Source: Mariprofundus erugo (GTDB taxonomy: Bacteria > Pseudomonadota > Zetaproteobacteria > Mariprofundales > Mariprofundaceae). From it: a DNA stretch of 64,000 nucleotides. Below, piece by piece: positions 47,249-57,171 of this stretch. A model generated the notes under the pieces. The model saw only the letters and a program-made list of their open reading frames with translations. It was not told where the DNA came from and did no database searches. Position 1 is the stretch's first letter, and the number at the start of each line of letters is the position of its first letter. Where the stretch lies: contig NZ_VBRY01000010.1 of NCBI RefSeq assembly GCF_005818865.1, forward strand, positions 62,001 through 126,000. The letters are read 5' to 3'. Position numbers and translations under genes: made by a program.

Positions 47249-48499
47249 GTGAAATATCGTTTTTTTAAGCCTTATGAGTGGATGCTGGCAAGACGTTATC
47301 TGCGCTCGCGCCGCAGTGAGCGTTTTGTATCGCTGATCAGCTGGAGTTCGGGGATCGGCATTGCCATCGGCGTGATGACGCTGATTGTGGTGCTGTCGGT
47401 GATGAATGGTGCGGCTGTTGAAATCAGGGACAAGATCCTTGGTTTTTCGGCGCATGTGGATATCCAGGGACCTGACGATGCGCTGGGCGAATGGCGCAGC
47501 TGGCTGGATACGGCCAATGGCTTGCCCGGAGTTGTGCGGGCTGCCCCCTATATTTCGGCACAGGTGCTGGCGACCTCCGGCTCGCGTGCGATTGGTGCGA
47601 TTCTCAAAGGGGTGGATGTAGGGGCGAGCGATGAAATTGCCACCCACATTGTTCATGGCCGCTTTATTAATCATGAGGGGTCGCCGTTTCAGGTTGTCAT
47701 TGGCAAGGATCTGGCCCATAAGCTCGGGCTGGAGGTTGGAGAAAAGGTACGTCTGATGTCTCCCTCCGGTGGTGTCAGTCCCTCCGGTGCGACACCTCGT
47801 ATGCGTGCATTTGAGGTGGTTGGAATTTTTGATTCCGGTTTTTATGAATACGATGTTGGCATGATTGTGACGCCGCTGTCAGCCGTTCAGCTGCTTAATC
47901 GTATGGGAGATTCGATTACCGGTATCGAGGTGTTTATCAGTGACCGGGATCAGGCTGGAAGTGTGGCTGCCGAAGCGCGGGCCAGCCTGCCGCCCGGGGC
48001 GTGGGTGACGGACTGGCAGCAGCGTCATCGCTCATTTTTCAGGGCGCTGAAGACTGAGCGTATGGCGATGGGGGTGATTTTATCCCTGATTGTCATGGTC
48101 GCCGTGTTTAATATGGTGGCATCACTGGTCATGGTGGTGATGGAGCGCAGGAAAGAGATCGCGATTCTGAAAACTGTTGGTGCTACACATGGATCTGTGA
48201 TGAGGGTGTTTCTGCTGATGGGCTGCCTTCTCAGTGGTATTGGTACGCTGTTGGGCTCGGCGCTGGGCTTGCTGCTCGCCTGGAAGCTGGATGTGCTGCT
48301 GGAGTGGGTCGAAAATATGACGGGTGTCAAATTTATGTCGGGCGATGTCTATTTTATTGACCATGTTCCGTCGGTGATTGATCCGGTTGCCGTGGGTGTG
48401 ATTATTATTGGCAGTTTGCTGATGGGGTTGCTGGCTACCTTTTATCCCGCATGGCGGGCGGCCGGCGTGCCTCCTGCAGAGGCTCTGCGCTATGAGTGA
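47249..48499 (+). CDS. lolC: Lipoprotein-releasing ABC transporter permease (LolC/LolE type)
   Basis: Extracts outer-membrane lipoproteins from the inner membrane with LolD. The 416-residue protein starts with the LolC/E signature (ARRYLRSRRSERFVSLISW), has one membrane helix, a periplasmic MacB-like domain (residues about 45-255), and three C-terminal helices of the FtsX fold ending in YPAWRAAGVPPAEALRYE. Only one permease gene is present, so it may act as a LolF-like homodimer. The GTG start has AGGGA upstream. It overlaps lolD by 8 bases. Confidence 0.93.
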   Translation: MKYRFFKPYEWMLARRYLRSRRSERFVSLISWSSGIGIAIGVMTLIVVLSVMNGAAVEIRDKILGFSAHVDIQGPDDALGEWRSWLDTANGLPGVVRAAPYISAQVLATSGSRAIGAILKGVDVGASDEIATHIVHGRFINHEGSPFQVVIGKDLAHKLGLEVGEKVRLMSPSGGVSPSGATPRMRAFEVVGIFDSGFYEYDVGMIVTPLSAVQLLNRMGDSITGIEVFISDRDQAGSVAAEARASLPPGAWVTDWQQRHRSFFRALKTERMAMGVILSLIVMVAVFNMVASLVMVVMERRKEIAILKTVGATHGSVMRVFLLMGCLLSGIGTLLGSALGLLLAWKLDVLLEWVENMTGVKFMSGDVYFIDHVPSVIDPVAVGVIIIGSLLMGLLATFYPAWRAAGVPPAEALRYE

Positions 48500-49214
48500 T
48501 GTAAGTGTGAATACAGGTGAGGCTGCCGGAGTGGAGTCCCTGTTCCGGGTCAATGATCTGCATAAAGGCTTTTCAGCCCCGGCCGGTGAGCTGCATATTC
48601 TGCAGGGGATTACCTTTTCCCTGATTGAGGGCGAGTTTCTGGCCGTGGTGGGGGAGTCCGGTTCCGGAAAGTCCACCATGTTGCAGATTCTCGGTACGCT
48701 TGACCGACCGGATCGTGGCGAAATGTGGCTGGATGGAGAGTCCATTCATGGCCTGAGCAATGGCCGTCAGGCTCGTTTGCGCAATGAGAAGATCGGTTTT
48801 GTATATCAGGCGCATCATCTGATCCCTGAGTTAACAGCGCTGGAGAATGTGGCCCTGCCCTTGCTGGTACAGGGGGTTGCAGGCAAAGAGGCCGACGCGC
48901 GCGCGGCAAGTTTGCTCGAGCGGCTGGGGCTGGCAGCTCGCCAGCATCATGTGCCATCCCACCTGTCGGGTGGAGAGGCGCAGCGTGTTGCGGTGGCCCG
49001 GGCCCTGGTAACCAGGCCGCGTCTGCTGTTGGCGGATGAGCCGACAGGAAACCTGGACGAGCATACTGCGGGCGAGGTATTTGCTCTTTTACGGCAGCTG
49101 TGTCGGGAGGAGCGGGCTGCGGTTGTCATGGTGACTCACAGTATGGCGCTGGCTCATAGTTGTGATCGCATGCTTCGCCTGCATGAGGGAAGGCTGGTTT
49201 CCGGACAGTTATAA
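48492..49214 (+). CDS. lolD: Lipoprotein-releasing ABC transporter ATPase
   Basis: The ATPase partner of the permease just upstream. The 240-residue protein has Walker A GESGSGKST, the Q loop in GFVYQAHHLIPELTALEN (a LolD/MacB-type pattern), the signature LSGGEAQRVAVARAL, Walker B LLLADEPTGNLD and the switch histidine in VMVTHSM. An N-terminal extension of about 15 residues is longer than in E. coli LolD. A 135-base gap then separates it from ihfA. Confidence 0.95.
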   Translation: MSDVSVNTGEAAGVESLFRVNDLHKGFSAPAGELHILQGITFSLIEGEFLAVVGESGSGKSTMLQILGTLDRPDRGEMWLDGESIHGLSNGRQARLRNEKIGFVYQAHHLIPELTALENVALPLLVQGVAGKEADARAASLLERLGLAARQHHVPSHLSGGEAQRVAVARALVTRPRLLLADEPTGNLDEHTAGEVFALLRQLCREERAAVVMVTHSMALAHSCDRMLRLHEGRLVSGQL

Positions 49215-49253
49215 ACAGTTGTATACAATGGACTGTTTACATCTGGAAAAACT

Positions 49254-49281
49254 TTGACAGATTAACGGGTTCTGGTACCGT
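49254..49281 (+). promoter_or_regulatory. Possible promoter of ihfA
   Basis: A consensus -35 TTGACA (49254-49259) is followed by TACCGT (49276-49281) at 16 bases; the -10 is weak. CATAAT at 49283 is too far away. It lies in the gap between lolD and ihfA. Confidence 0.4.
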
Positions 49282-49349
49282 TCATAATGTTCTTTCTGGA
49301 CATTGAAACGGTCAACTTGTGTTAGTTTTATTTTGACATGTGAGGGGAT

Positions 49350-49634
49350 GTGACAAAAGCAGAAATCGCCAGGATCGTTCATGAGCGTGTCGGTCTGACT
49401 AAAAAAGAGTCCGCAGAGATTGTTGAGTCTGTGCTGGATGTGATCCGTGATGCGCTGGCGCGCGGGGAAAACGTGAAGTTGTCAGGTTTCGGCCATTTTA
49501 TGGTGCGTGACAAACACGCTCGTCGTGGACGCAATCCGAAGACCGGTACGGATATTACAATTGAGCCGCGTTCGGTGGTAACATTCCGGGCCAGCCCATT
49601 GCTGAAAGACAAAATGACGGGGGTAGATGAATAA
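49350..49634 (+). CDS. ihfA: Integration host factor, alpha subunit
   Basis: A DNA-bending HU-family protein of 94 residues. TKAEIARIVHERVGLTKKES, KLSGFGHFMVRDKHARRGRN and TITIEPR-type arm (TDITIEPRSVVTFRAS) are typical; the proline-tipped arm (RNPKTG) is complete. The GTG start follows GAGGGG. It overlaps the MerR gene (TAATG), a layout widely seen in proteobacteria, though pheST is not upstream here. Confidence 0.95.
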   Translation: MTKAEIARIVHERVGLTKKESAEIVESVLDVIRDALARGENVKLSGFGHFMVRDKHARRGRNPKTGTDITIEPRSVVTFRASPLLKDKMTGVDE

Positions 49635-50005
49635 TGAATCCCGAGCAGGCATTGGCTAAAGCAGGGTTGGATGTTCCGGTATTACCGGATAAGCTTTTCT
49701 TTTCGATTCGTGAAGTCAGTGATGTGTGTGGTGTTGAGCCGCATGTGCTGCGTTATTGGGAAACAGAGTTCAAGCATATCAAGCCGGTTAAAAAGAGTGG
49801 TAATCGCCGCTTTTACCGTCATCGGGATGTCTATGCGGTGTTGCAGATCAAGCACCTGCTTTATGATCTGAATTTTACTATTCGGGGCGCCAAAAAGCGC
49901 CTGCATAACGGCGACCTTGAAGATATTGTGGAGCAGAAAGACTCCCGTACGATACTTCGACAGATCAGGCAGGAACTGATCGATATTCGCTCGCTGCTTG
50001 ACTGA
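49634..50005 (+). CDS. MerR-family transcriptional regulator
   Basis: A 123-residue protein with the MerR winged helix (FFSIREVSDVCGVEPHVLRYWETEF, then RRFYRHRDVYAVLQIKHLLYD) and a short C-terminal helix. There is no extended effector domain or cysteine ligand, so the signal is unknown. It belongs to the group found directly downstream of ihfA, with which it overlaps. After its stop, 188 bases run to the tRNA-Pro gene. Confidence 0.9.
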   Translation: MNPEQALAKAGLDVPVLPDKLFFSIREVSDVCGVEPHVLRYWETEFKHIKPVKKSGNRRFYRHRDVYAVLQIKHLLYDLNFTIRGAKKRLHNGDLEDIVEQKDSRTILRQIRQELIDIRSLLD

Positions 50006-50193
50006 TTTACTGGTTGATAGTGCATTTTTCGGGGTTCGCATGCGCGGGCAGTGACCGGGCGGATGTTCTGTTTTTTCCGTCGCTGTTGTCTTCTCTGCGC
50101 CGTACCGTAGCAGGAAGTGTTTTGCAGGCAGCAATGTCAAATTTCGCACTTACATTCTTTTTCTGTTTGAGTATCCTTGCGGCCTCAATAAGG

Positions 50194-50270
50194 CGGGACG
50201 TAGCGCAGCCTGGTAGCGCACACGACTGGGGGTCGTGTGGTCGGAGGTTCGAATCCTCTCGTCCCGACCA
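50194..50270 (+). tRNA. tRNA-Pro (GGG anticodon)
   Basis: A 77-base cloverleaf. The acceptor CGGGACG pairs with CGTCCCG and ACCA is encoded. The anticodon stem CACGA/TCGTG encloses CTGGGGG (anticodon GGG), with T loop TTCGAAT. A possible promoter (TTACAT, 16 bases, TATCCT) ends about 18 bases before it. pcm begins 22 bases downstream. Confidence 0.96.
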
Positions 50271-50291
50271 TTTTTTCAGGGCTTTTAACCG

Positions 50292-50960
50292 GTGAACAGA
50301 ACTGTGGTTAGTGGCCCTGCGGGCAATGCGCTCGAGCGTCCGCGTATGCGGATGGTTGCCGATCAGATTGTGGCGCGGGGTATTCGTGACGACAAGGTGA
50401 TTGCAGCCATGATGTCCGTGCCCCGCCATCTGTTTGTCGATTCAGCCCTTAGTTCCCGTGCCTATCATGATTGCGCACTTCCGATTGGTTGTGGTCAGAC
50501 CATTTCGCAGCCGTATATGGTGGCCCGTATGACTGAGTTGCTTGAGTTGCAGGGTTCCGAGCGCGTGCTGGAAATTGGTACTGGCTGTGGGTATCAGACG
50601 GCCGTTCTCTCGCGCATATGCCGGCGTGTGTACAGCATCGAGCGGATTGAGGCGCTGCATAACAGGGCAAGACAGAATCTGCGTGCTGCCCGTCATGCCA
50701 ACGTGATGCTTAAATGTGGCGATGGTCTGCTGGGATGGGACGAGTATGCACCCTATGATGCCATCATCGTCACCGCCGGAGGTTTTGCCTCTGATGTGTG
50801 GATGCAGCAGTTGAAGCCGGGTGGGGTGTTGTTGTTGCCGGAAGGCGCTGCCGGTAATCATCGACTGGTCAGACGGCGCAAGCTGGCGCGTGGCTGGAAT
50901 GAAGAGTATTTTGATGATTGCACCTTTGTACCGTTGCTGGAAGGAGTACACCATCACTGA
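50292..50960 (+). CDS. pcm: Protein-L-isoaspartate O-methyltransferase
   Basis: Repairs isoaspartyl damage in proteins by SAM-dependent methylation. The 222-residue protein has GQTISQPYMVARMTELL, the SAM loop VLEIGTGCGYQTAVLS, SIERIEALHNRARQNL and the typical end LKPGGVLLLPEG. The GTG start gives the standard length. It begins the stationary-phase cluster pcm-yqaA-nlpD-rpoS, which parallels the surE-pcm-nlpD-rpoS order of gammaproteobacteria without surE. Confidence 0.94.
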   Translation: MNRTVVSGPAGNALERPRMRMVADQIVARGIRDDKVIAAMMSVPRHLFVDSALSSRAYHDCALPIGCGQTISQPYMVARMTELLELQGSERVLEIGTGCGYQTAVLSRICRRVYSIERIEALHNRARQNLRAARHANVMLKCGDGLLGWDEYAPYDAIIVTAGGFASDVWMQQLKPGGVLLLPEGAAGNHRLVRRRKLARGWNEEYFDDCTFVPLLEGVHHH

Positions 50961-50967
50961 TCATGTT

Positions 50968-51561
50968 GTGCAGCCACGGCCCTCATGGCTGCGTCGCAGC
51001 TATGACTGGACGCTGGCCTGGGCTACGCATCCGCAGGCTGCATGGGCCCTGTTTGCCATTGCAGTCATTGAAGCCAGTGTGTTTCCCATTCCTCCTGATA
51101 TTCTGCTGCTGGCGCTTGCCCTGGCTCAGCCGCGCCTGGGGCTTCGATTTGCCGGTATTGCTACGGCAGGTTCCGTGCTCGGGGCGGTGATTGGCTACGG
51201 TATCGGTATGTTTCTGTTTGCGGCGATTGCCCAGCCGCTGCTTGAGTTCTACCATGCCATGGAGCGTTTTTCTGAAATGCAGCAGCTCTTTGTTGAGTAT
51301 GGTGCGGGAATCGTGCTGATTGCCGGATTTTCTCCCATCCCATTCAAGGTAATCACGATTGCAGCCGGAGCTTTCGATCTCTCTTTCCCCCTGTTTCTTA
51401 TGGCCGCGCTGGTTTCTCGCGGTGCCCGCTTTTATCTGGAGGGAGCACTGCTGCGTTGGGGCGGAGATTCACTGAGGCAGCTGGTTGAAAAGCACTTTGA
51501 ATGGTTGACCGTTGCCGTAGTGCTGGTCGTGATTGGAGGGTTTGCCCTGTTGTGGCTGTAG
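50968..51561 (+). CDS. YqaA/DedA-like (SNARE-associated) membrane protein
   Basis: About 197 residues with four to five membrane segments. FPIPPDILLLALALAQP and GFSPIPFKVITIAAGAF are the repeated DedA/VTT-type motifs of the YqaA subgroup. DedA-type proteins are linked to lipid flipping and membrane homeostasis, but YqaA itself is uncharacterised. The start is uncertain: GTG 50968 avoids overlap with pcm, whereas GGAG at 50943 would fit an unusual ATC at 50953. The stop overlaps the nlpD start. Confidence 0.8.
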   Translation: MQPRPSWLRRSYDWTLAWATHPQAAWALFAIAVIEASVFPIPPDILLLALALAQPRLGLRFAGIATAGSVLGAVIGYGIGMFLFAAIAQPLLEFYHAMERFSEMQQLFVEYGAGIVLIAGFSPIPFKVITIAAGAFDLSFPLFLMAALVSRGARFYLEGALLRWGGDSLRQLVEKHFEWLTVAVVLVVIGGFALLWL

Positions 51562-52388
51562 CCCGCCGTGTTTTTTTACTGCTGGTGGTGCTGTCTCTTG
51601 CCGCCTGCTACCACACCAGTGTAGGAGAACCAGCCAGTCGTGCGGCTCCGGTCGTAAGTCAGAAAAACAGCACCTATATCGTGCGGAGTGGCGATACCCT
51701 GTACAGCATCGGCAAGCGCTTCGGCGTGGATTACCACCGGCTCGCCGCCCGCAATCGTCTTAGGGCTCCGTATCATATTTTTATCGGACAACAACTTTAT
51801 ATCAGCACATCTGCGCCACCTGAAACCCGTCTTCCGGTTGCTACCGGTGGGGATAAGCGGCAGACGGTGCGTGTCAATCGGCATGTTCTGAATTCGAATT
51901 CGAAATCGAAAAGCAGGGAAGTTGTAGCTGCCAGGCCTGCTGCTCCGGTTGCCCGGCATGCGACATCAGCCGGGTCTGAAGTCACCCGCCAGCCCAGGGC
52001 GACCGGTTATGAAAGTGGTAAATTGCTCTGGCCCGTGAAGGGTGTGGTGACCAGTCGATTCGGGCATCGCGGCAGTCGAATGCATGATGGTATTGATATA
52101 GGGGTGCCGGAAGGAACGGCGGTACATGCGGCCGGCAGTGGCGAGGTGGTCTATTCCGACTCGCGTATTTCCGGCTATGGACGGCTGATTATTATTCGTC
52201 ACGGGCGAGATCTGTTTACCGCCTACGCACATAATCAGCGTAATCTGGTGCGCAAGGGCGATCGGGTGCGGGCCGGTGATGTCATTGCCAGGGCCGGCCA
52301 TACAGGAAGAGCGAGTGGGCCGCATCTTCATTTTGAGGTGAGACAGGGAAGTACGCCGGTTGACCCGCTTGCCTATTTACCTCGCTGA
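51552..52388 (+). CDS. nlpD: NlpD-type LysM/M23 lipoprotein
   Basis: About 278 residues. The GTG start lies just inside the end of the yqaA gene. A signal peptide ends in the lipobox LSLAAC. LysM (TYIVRSGDTLYSIGKRFGVD) binds peptidoglycan; an unstructured linker follows; the C-terminal LytM/M23 domain has MHDGIDIG and GPHLHFEVR. NlpD normally activates amidases at the septum and has lost zinc ligands. Here the H-x3-D and H-x-H residues look present, so some peptidase activity is possible. It precedes rpoS, as in many proteobacteria. Confidence 0.9.
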   Translation: MAVARRVFLLLVVLSLAACYHTSVGEPASRAAPVVSQKNSTYIVRSGDTLYSIGKRFGVDYHRLAARNRLRAPYHIFIGQQLYISTSAPPETRLPVATGGDKRQTVRVNRHVLNSNSKSKSREVVAARPAAPVARHATSAGSEVTRQPRATGYESGKLLWPVKGVVTSRFGHRGSRMHDGIDIGVPEGTAVHAAGSGEVVYSDSRISGYGRLIIIRHGRDLFTAYAHNQRNLVRKGDRVRAGDVIARAGHTGRASGPHLHFEVRQGSTPVDPLAYLPR

Positions 52389-52474
52389 CAAGATGGTGAA
52401 CACTTCAGCACAATGAATGGTATGGTTCAACATATGATCAAGTGGTGCAGGTGCTGATGGCGAAAGAGGTTAGT

Positions 52475-53302
52475 ATGGACCCGCTGGCCATTTATATGCG
52501 CGAAATATCGCGTTATGAATTGCTTTCGGCTGCAGAGGAGATTGAGCTGGCGGGGCGTATCGCGGGTGGCGATGAGCAGGCACGTCATTTTATGGTGCAG
52601 GCCAACCTGCGTCTTGTTGTGAAGATTTCCAGGCGTTATATGAATCGCGGTGTTGCCCTGCCGGATTTGATTGAGGAAGGGAATATCGGTTTGATCCGGG
52701 CGGTGGAAAAATTTGATGTGGCCCACGGCTGCCGTTTTTCAACTTATGCGACCTGGTGGATCAGGCAGGCTGTTGAACGGGCGATTATGAACCAGTCCCG
52801 CACCATTCGTATTCCGGTGCATGTGGCCAAGGAGTATCTGACGGTGTTGAACCAGGTGACCCAGCTGAGGGCTTCTCTTGGCCGGGAGCCGGATCATGCC
52901 GAGCTTGCGACTGCGCTGGGCATGAGTGTTGAGCATGTTCAGGAGCTGCTCAATGTTGAGGTGCATACCGACAGTGTTGATGAGCAGCTGAATGATGAAG
53001 GCGGTTTTACCCTTTATGATATTACTGCGGATGAATCGGCAGAGGTGCCCGGCGACAGGCTGCAGATTATCCGGCGCAATGAAATGCTGCAGGGGTGGAT
53101 GGAGCAGTTGACGCCGAAGGAGCGTGAGGTGGTACGTTTGCGCTACGGGCTCGGAGATGGTGGTGAGCCATGGACGCTGGAGGAGATCGGGGAGCATCTG
53201 GGGGTGACGCGTGAACGGATTCGTCAGATTCAGGTGCAATCCCTGCAGAAGTTGCGGCGATTTGTGGCGCGTGACGAGATTGGTCTGGAGGAGATTCTCT
53301 GA
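52475..53302 (+). CDS. rpoS: RNA polymerase sigma factor RpoS-like
   Basis: A group 2 sigma-70 factor of about 275 residues. Region 1.2 ([20 protein letters not shown]), region 2 ([37 protein letters not shown]), region 3 and region 4 ([20 protein letters not shown]) are complete. Its place after pcm and nlpD supports RpoS; region 1.1 is absent, as expected. I start at ATG 52475, which has AAAGAGG; upstream GTG and ATG codons are in frame. It would direct general stress genes. It overlaps apt (TGATG). Confidence 0.9.
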   Translation: MDPLAIYMREISRYELLSAAEEIELAGRIAGGDEQARHFMVQANLRLVVKISRRYMNRGVALPDLIEEGNIGLIRAVEKFDVAHGCRFSTYATWWIRQAVERAIMNQSRTIRIPVHVAKEYLTVLNQVTQLRASLGREPDHAELATALGMSVEHVQELLNVEVHTDSVDEQLNDEGGFTLYDITADESAEVPGDRLQIIRRNEMLQGWMEQLTPKEREVVRLRYGLGDGGEPWTLEEIGEHLGVTRERIRQIQVQSLQKLRRFVARDEIGLEEIL

Positions 53303-53823
53303 TGTCTGAAAAAATGGCGTGGTCACAGTTGATTCGCGATGTTCCTGATTTTCCCAAGCCGGGGATTATTTTTAAAGATATTACGCCGCTTCTGGCCGAT
53401 GGTGAGGCATTTTCAGCAGTCATTGAGGAGATGGCTGCGCTGGTGGATGGCAGGGTGGATGCCATTGTCGGTATTGAATCGCGCGGATTTATTTTTGGTG
53501 CGGCATTGGCGCAGCGGCTGGGTTTGGGGCTGGTGACGGTGCGTAAGCCGGGTAAGTTGCCTGCGGATGTGCACGCAGTGGAGTATGAACTGGAGTATGG
53601 TGTCGACAGGCTTGAAATTCACCGCGATGCGCTTGCGCCCGGTCATCGGGTGGTGATTGTCGATGACCTGCTCGCAACCGGAGGTACCGCTGCTGCAACA
53701 GTGAAACTCATCGAGATGCTCGGGGCTGAGGTGGTGAGCTGCCTGTTTGTCATTGAGCTTGATTTTCTGGAAGGTCGAAAAGCACTGGCAGGAACTGCGG
53801 TGGCAAGCCTGCTTCATTTTTAG
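53302..53823 (+). CDS. apt: Adenine phosphoribosyltransferase
   Basis: Salvages adenine to AMP with PRPP. The 173-residue type I PRTase has [34 protein letters not shown] and the PRPP loop [18 protein letters not shown]. Its start overlaps the rpoS stop, so it is co-translated. The length is normal. Confidence 0.96.
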   Translation: MSEKMAWSQLIRDVPDFPKPGIIFKDITPLLADGEAFSAVIEEMAALVDGRVDAIVGIESRGFIFGAALAQRLGLGLVTVRKPGKLPADVHAVEYELEYGVDRLEIHRDALAPGHRVVIVDDLLATGGTAAATVKLIEMLGAEVVSCLFVIELDFLEGRKALAGTAVASLLHF

Positions 53824-54425
53824 GTGGCTGTTGTTGCCATCATCATTTGTCGCATTGTGTTATTCATCCATGGTTCAGCATGGAAGTACTGAGTTCACAG
53901 CTGCTTCTGTCGGGTGAAAGCTGCGGGCTTTTGGCGGATGCGGGTAGGGAGCTTCTGATTTGTTGCCCGCCTGGCAAAAATCAGCCCGTAAAGGCAACAG
54001 CATGATGTCCGAGTCATTTTTCCTTTGCTTACAAATCAAATACTTACGTGTCTGATTTGATCCGCTGCCTCCTGCAGCCCACCGGGCGGCGGCGAAGCCG
54101 TCCAATCCGGCTATCCTGCCGGATTGTGGCGTCCGTCCATGGTCCGCACGGAAGCACTGACACATCAGCGCTTCCTTAGGGTTGGTGCTGGCTGATTTGG
54201 TCGTGCACTCCGGTTATCAAATGGTTATGCTTCGAGCGCCCTGAAACAGCGCCTGTTGGAGCTGTGTTTCTCAGGGAAATGCTGATAATGAAGCCGAATA
54301 AGCCACTGACAAGAGAATAGCGCGTGATCTGTTTTTCCTTTTCAGAAAATTCGGTTAAGATTTCCGACTTATGTTGGCTGCCCATTCGTGGTGCAGTCGG
54401 GGAATACCGATGGTATTTCCGTATC
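53824..54425. other. Gene-free region with repeat remnants between apt and tRNA-Arg
   Basis: About 600 bases without a convincing gene. It holds a degraded copy of the palindromic repeat near 53951-53990 (CTGATTTGTTGCC against GGCAAAAATCAG), a half copy CATCAGCGCTTCCTT at 54162-54176, and a perfect hairpin AATCCGGC-TATCCT-GCCGGATT at 54104-54125. It seems to be a landing site for these small repeats. Confidence 0.6.
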
Positions 54426-54502
54426 GCCCTCGTAGCTCAGCAGGATAGAGCGGTCGCCTCCTAAGCGACAGGCCGTGCGTTCGAATCGCGCCGAGGGCAC
54501 CA
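54426..54502 (+). tRNA. tRNA-Arg (CCT anticodon)
   Basis: A 77-base cloverleaf. The acceptor GCCCTCG pairs with CGAGGGC and ACCA is encoded. The anticodon stem GTCGC/GCGAC encloses CTCCTAA (anticodon CCT), with T loop TTCGAAT. It is a frequent integration target in other genomes, but no integrase is next to it here. Confidence 0.96.
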
Positions 54503-54591
54503 GTTATATGCAGGCAGCTGAACAAGAGATCACTTGCCACAGGATCGCTGATTCTGCAGGCGTTGCCTGAGGATAAAAGAAGAGGTTGATT

Positions 54592-57171
54592 ATGATTGAA
54601 ACGCCGGATGCATCAGTGCCCCTGAATCCGTCACTGCCTGTCCTTATCGAAGATGAGATGAAGCGCTCCTACCTCGACTATGCCATGAGTGTGATTGTCG
54701 GTCGTGCGCTGCCGGATGCTCGCGATGGTTTAAAACCGGTTCATCGCCGCATTCTTTACGCCATGCAGGATCTGGGTTCAACGTTCGACAAGCCATTCAA
54801 GAAATCGGCCCGTGTGGTCGGTGACGTGATCGGTAAATATCATCCGCACGGCGATTCTGCTGTGTATGATGCACTCGTCCGTATGGCGCAGCCATGGAGC
54901 ATGCGACATGTGCTGGTCGACGGGCAGGGTAACTTCGGCTCCGTGGATGGTGATTCACCGGCGGCCATGCGTTATACCGAAGCCCGCATGAGTCGACTGG
55001 CCGGTGAGCTTCTGGCCGATATCGACAAGGACACCGTTGATTTCGGTCCGAACTACGATGAGTCGCTGAAAGAACCGAAGGTGCTGCCTTCACGATTCCC
55101 GAATCTTCTGATCAATGGATCACAGGGTATTGCGGTTGGTATGGCCACCAATATTCCGCCGCACAATCTGGGCGAGACGATCAATGCAACGATCGCCCTG
55201 GTTGCCAACCCCGAGATTGATGATGATGAACTGATGCAGATCATGCCTGGTCCCGATTTCCCGACTGGCGGTTTTATCTATGGTCGTTCGGGCATTCGCA
55301 GTGCATTTTCAACCGGCCGTGGCTCGGTGACGATGCGAGCCAGAGCCGAGGTTGAGACAAACGCGAAGACCCATCGTCAGTCTCTGATTATTACCGAGCT
55401 GCCGTATCAGGTGAACAAGGCCAACCTGATTGAGAATATTGCCCATCAGGTGCGGGACAAGAAGCTGGAGGGAATCTCCGACCTTCGCGATGAGTCCGAT
55501 CGTGATGGCATGCGTATCGCCATTGAGCTGAAGAAGGGTGAAATCCCTGATGTGGTGCTGAACAACCTCTATAAACATACCCAGTTACAGTGCAATTTCG
55601 GCTGCAATATGCTGGCACTGGTGGATGGGCAGCCAAAGCTGTGTGGCGTGCGCGAGTTGTTGTTGCACTTCCTTGATCACCGCCGTCAGGTGGTAACCCG
55701 CCGCTGCCTGTTTGACCTGGCCAAGGCCGAGGCTCGCGCCCATATTCTGGAAGGCCTGCTGATTGCACTGGATCATATCGATGAGGTGATTCGTCTGATT
55801 CGTGCCAGCCAGACGCCGGCGGATGCCAAGGTCGGTCTGATGGATCGTTTCGGTCTCTCCGACAAACAGGCGCAGGCGATTCTCGATATGCGTCTGCATC
55901 GTCTGACCGGACTTGAGCGTGACAAGATCAAGGCCGAATATGATGAGATTCAGGCATTGATTGCCTGGCTGAAGTCCATTCTTGCCGATGAGAAGCTGCT
56001 GATGAAGGTGATTGTCGAGGAGCTGGAAGCTGTCCGCGACCGCTATTCCGACCCGCGTCGCAGCGAGATTATGGAAGAAACAGCCGATCTTTCCATGGAA
56101 GATCTGATTACCGAAGAGGATATGGTGGTGACCATTTCCAATGAGGGGTATATCAAGCGCAATGCAACCTCGCTTTATCGGGCCCAGCATCGCGGTGGTA
56201 AGGGTAAAACGGCGATGACCACCAAGGATGAGGATTTTGTGGCTCAGCTGATGGTGGCATCAACGCACGACTATCTGCTCTTCTTCTCCAATCGTGGTCG
56301 TGTATTCCGCAAGAAGGTCTACGAAGTACCGCAGGCGGGGCGTGCCACCCGTGGCAAGGCTTTGGTGAATCTGCTGCCGGTGGAAAAAGATGAGCGTATT
56401 TCGGCAACGCTGGCGATTCGCGAGTTCGATGAAGATCACTATATCGTCATGGCGACGAAGAACGGCGTGGTCAAGAAAACCCGTTTGAGCGAATACATGA
56501 ATATCCGTGCCAATGGCATTGTCGCCATCAACCTGGATGAAGAGGATGATTTGATCGGCGTGCTCGTTTCCAACGGCTCGCAGGATATCATGCTTGCTGC
56601 CAGTGGTGGCAAGGCGATTCGCTTCTCCGAAGAGGATGTCCGCCCGATGGGCCGCTCCACCCGTGGCGTGACCGGTATGCGCCTGCCTGACAATTGCCGG
56701 GTGATTTCGATGACGCTGGTTTCGGATGATGCCACATTGCTGGCTGTTTCCGAGAACGGTTATGGCAAACGCACCTCTGTTTCCGAATATAATGTACAGA
56801 AGCGTGGCGGGCAGGGTGTGTTTACGCTGAAAACCGGTGGCCGTAATGGTGATATGGTGGCGGCGCTGCTGGTGCAGAGTGATGATCAGGTGATGATGAT
56901 GACCGATACCGGTCGTCTGGTTCGCATTCGTTTGAACGGTGTTTCCATCATTGGCCGCAATACCCAGGGCGTGAAGCTGATTAACTGTGATGAAGGCGAA
57001 CGGGTGATCGGTGCAGTCCGTGTCGATGAGAGCGAAGAAGAGGTGGCACCGGAGGTGGCAGGAGATGAGCTGCTTGAGGTCACTGCTGGCCAGGAAGGGG
57101 TATCTGAGGCGGCAACGGACTCTGTAGTGGATACGGATCAAACTGATGAAGAGACTGGTGATATAGAATGA
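54592..57171 (+). CDS. gyrA: DNA gyrase subunit A
   Basis: Catalytic subunit of the type II topoisomerase that introduces negative supercoils. About 859 residues from the ATG at 54592 (AGAGG upstream). The active tyrosine is in [11 protein letters not shown]. The quinolone region reads [14 protein letters not shown], with Ser and Asp at the positions of E. coli 83 and 87 (susceptible type). The C-terminal beta-pinwheel carries a GyrA box variant QKRGGQG, which separates it from ParC. The last 50 residues are acidic. serS overlaps its end. Confidence 0.96.
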   Translation: MIETPDASVPLNPSLPVLIEDEMKRSYLDYAMSVIVGRALPDARDGLKPVHRRILYAMQDLGSTFDKPFKKSARVVGDVIGKYHPHGDSAVYDALVRMAQPWSMRHVLVDGQGNFGSVDGDSPAAMRYTEARMSRLAGELLADIDKDTVDFGPNYDESLKEPKVLPSRFPNLLINGSQGIAVGMATNIPPHNLGETINATIALVANPEIDDDELMQIMPGPDFPTGGFIYGRSGIRSAFSTGRGSVTMRARAEVETNAKTHRQSLIITELPYQVNKANLIENIAHQVRDKKLEGISDLRDESDRDGMRIAIELKKGEIPDVVLNNLYKHTQLQCNFGCNMLALVDGQPKLCGVRELLLHFLDHRRQVVTRRCLFDLAKAEARAHILEGLLIALDHIDEVIRLIRASQTPADAKVGLMDRFGLSDKQAQAILDMRLHRLTGLERDKIKAEYDEIQALIAWLKSILADEKLLMKVIVEELEAVRDRYSDPRRSEIMEETADLSMEDLITEEDMVVTISNEGYIKRNATSLYRAQHRGGKGKTAMTTKDEDFVAQLMVASTHDYLLFFSNRGRVFRKKVYEVPQAGRATRGKALVNLLPVEKDERISATLAIREFDEDHYIVMATKNGVVKKTRLSEYMNIRANGIVAINLDEEDDLIGVLVSNGSQDIMLAASGGKAIRFSEEDVRPMGRSTRGVTGMRLPDNCRVISMTLVSDDATLLAVSENGYGKRTSVSEYNVQKRGGQGVFTLKTGGRNGDMVAALLVQSDDQVMMMTDTGRLVRIRLNGVSIIGRNTQGVKLINCDEGERVIGAVRVDESEEEVAPEVAGDELLEVTAGQEGVSEAATDSVVDTDQTDEETGDIE

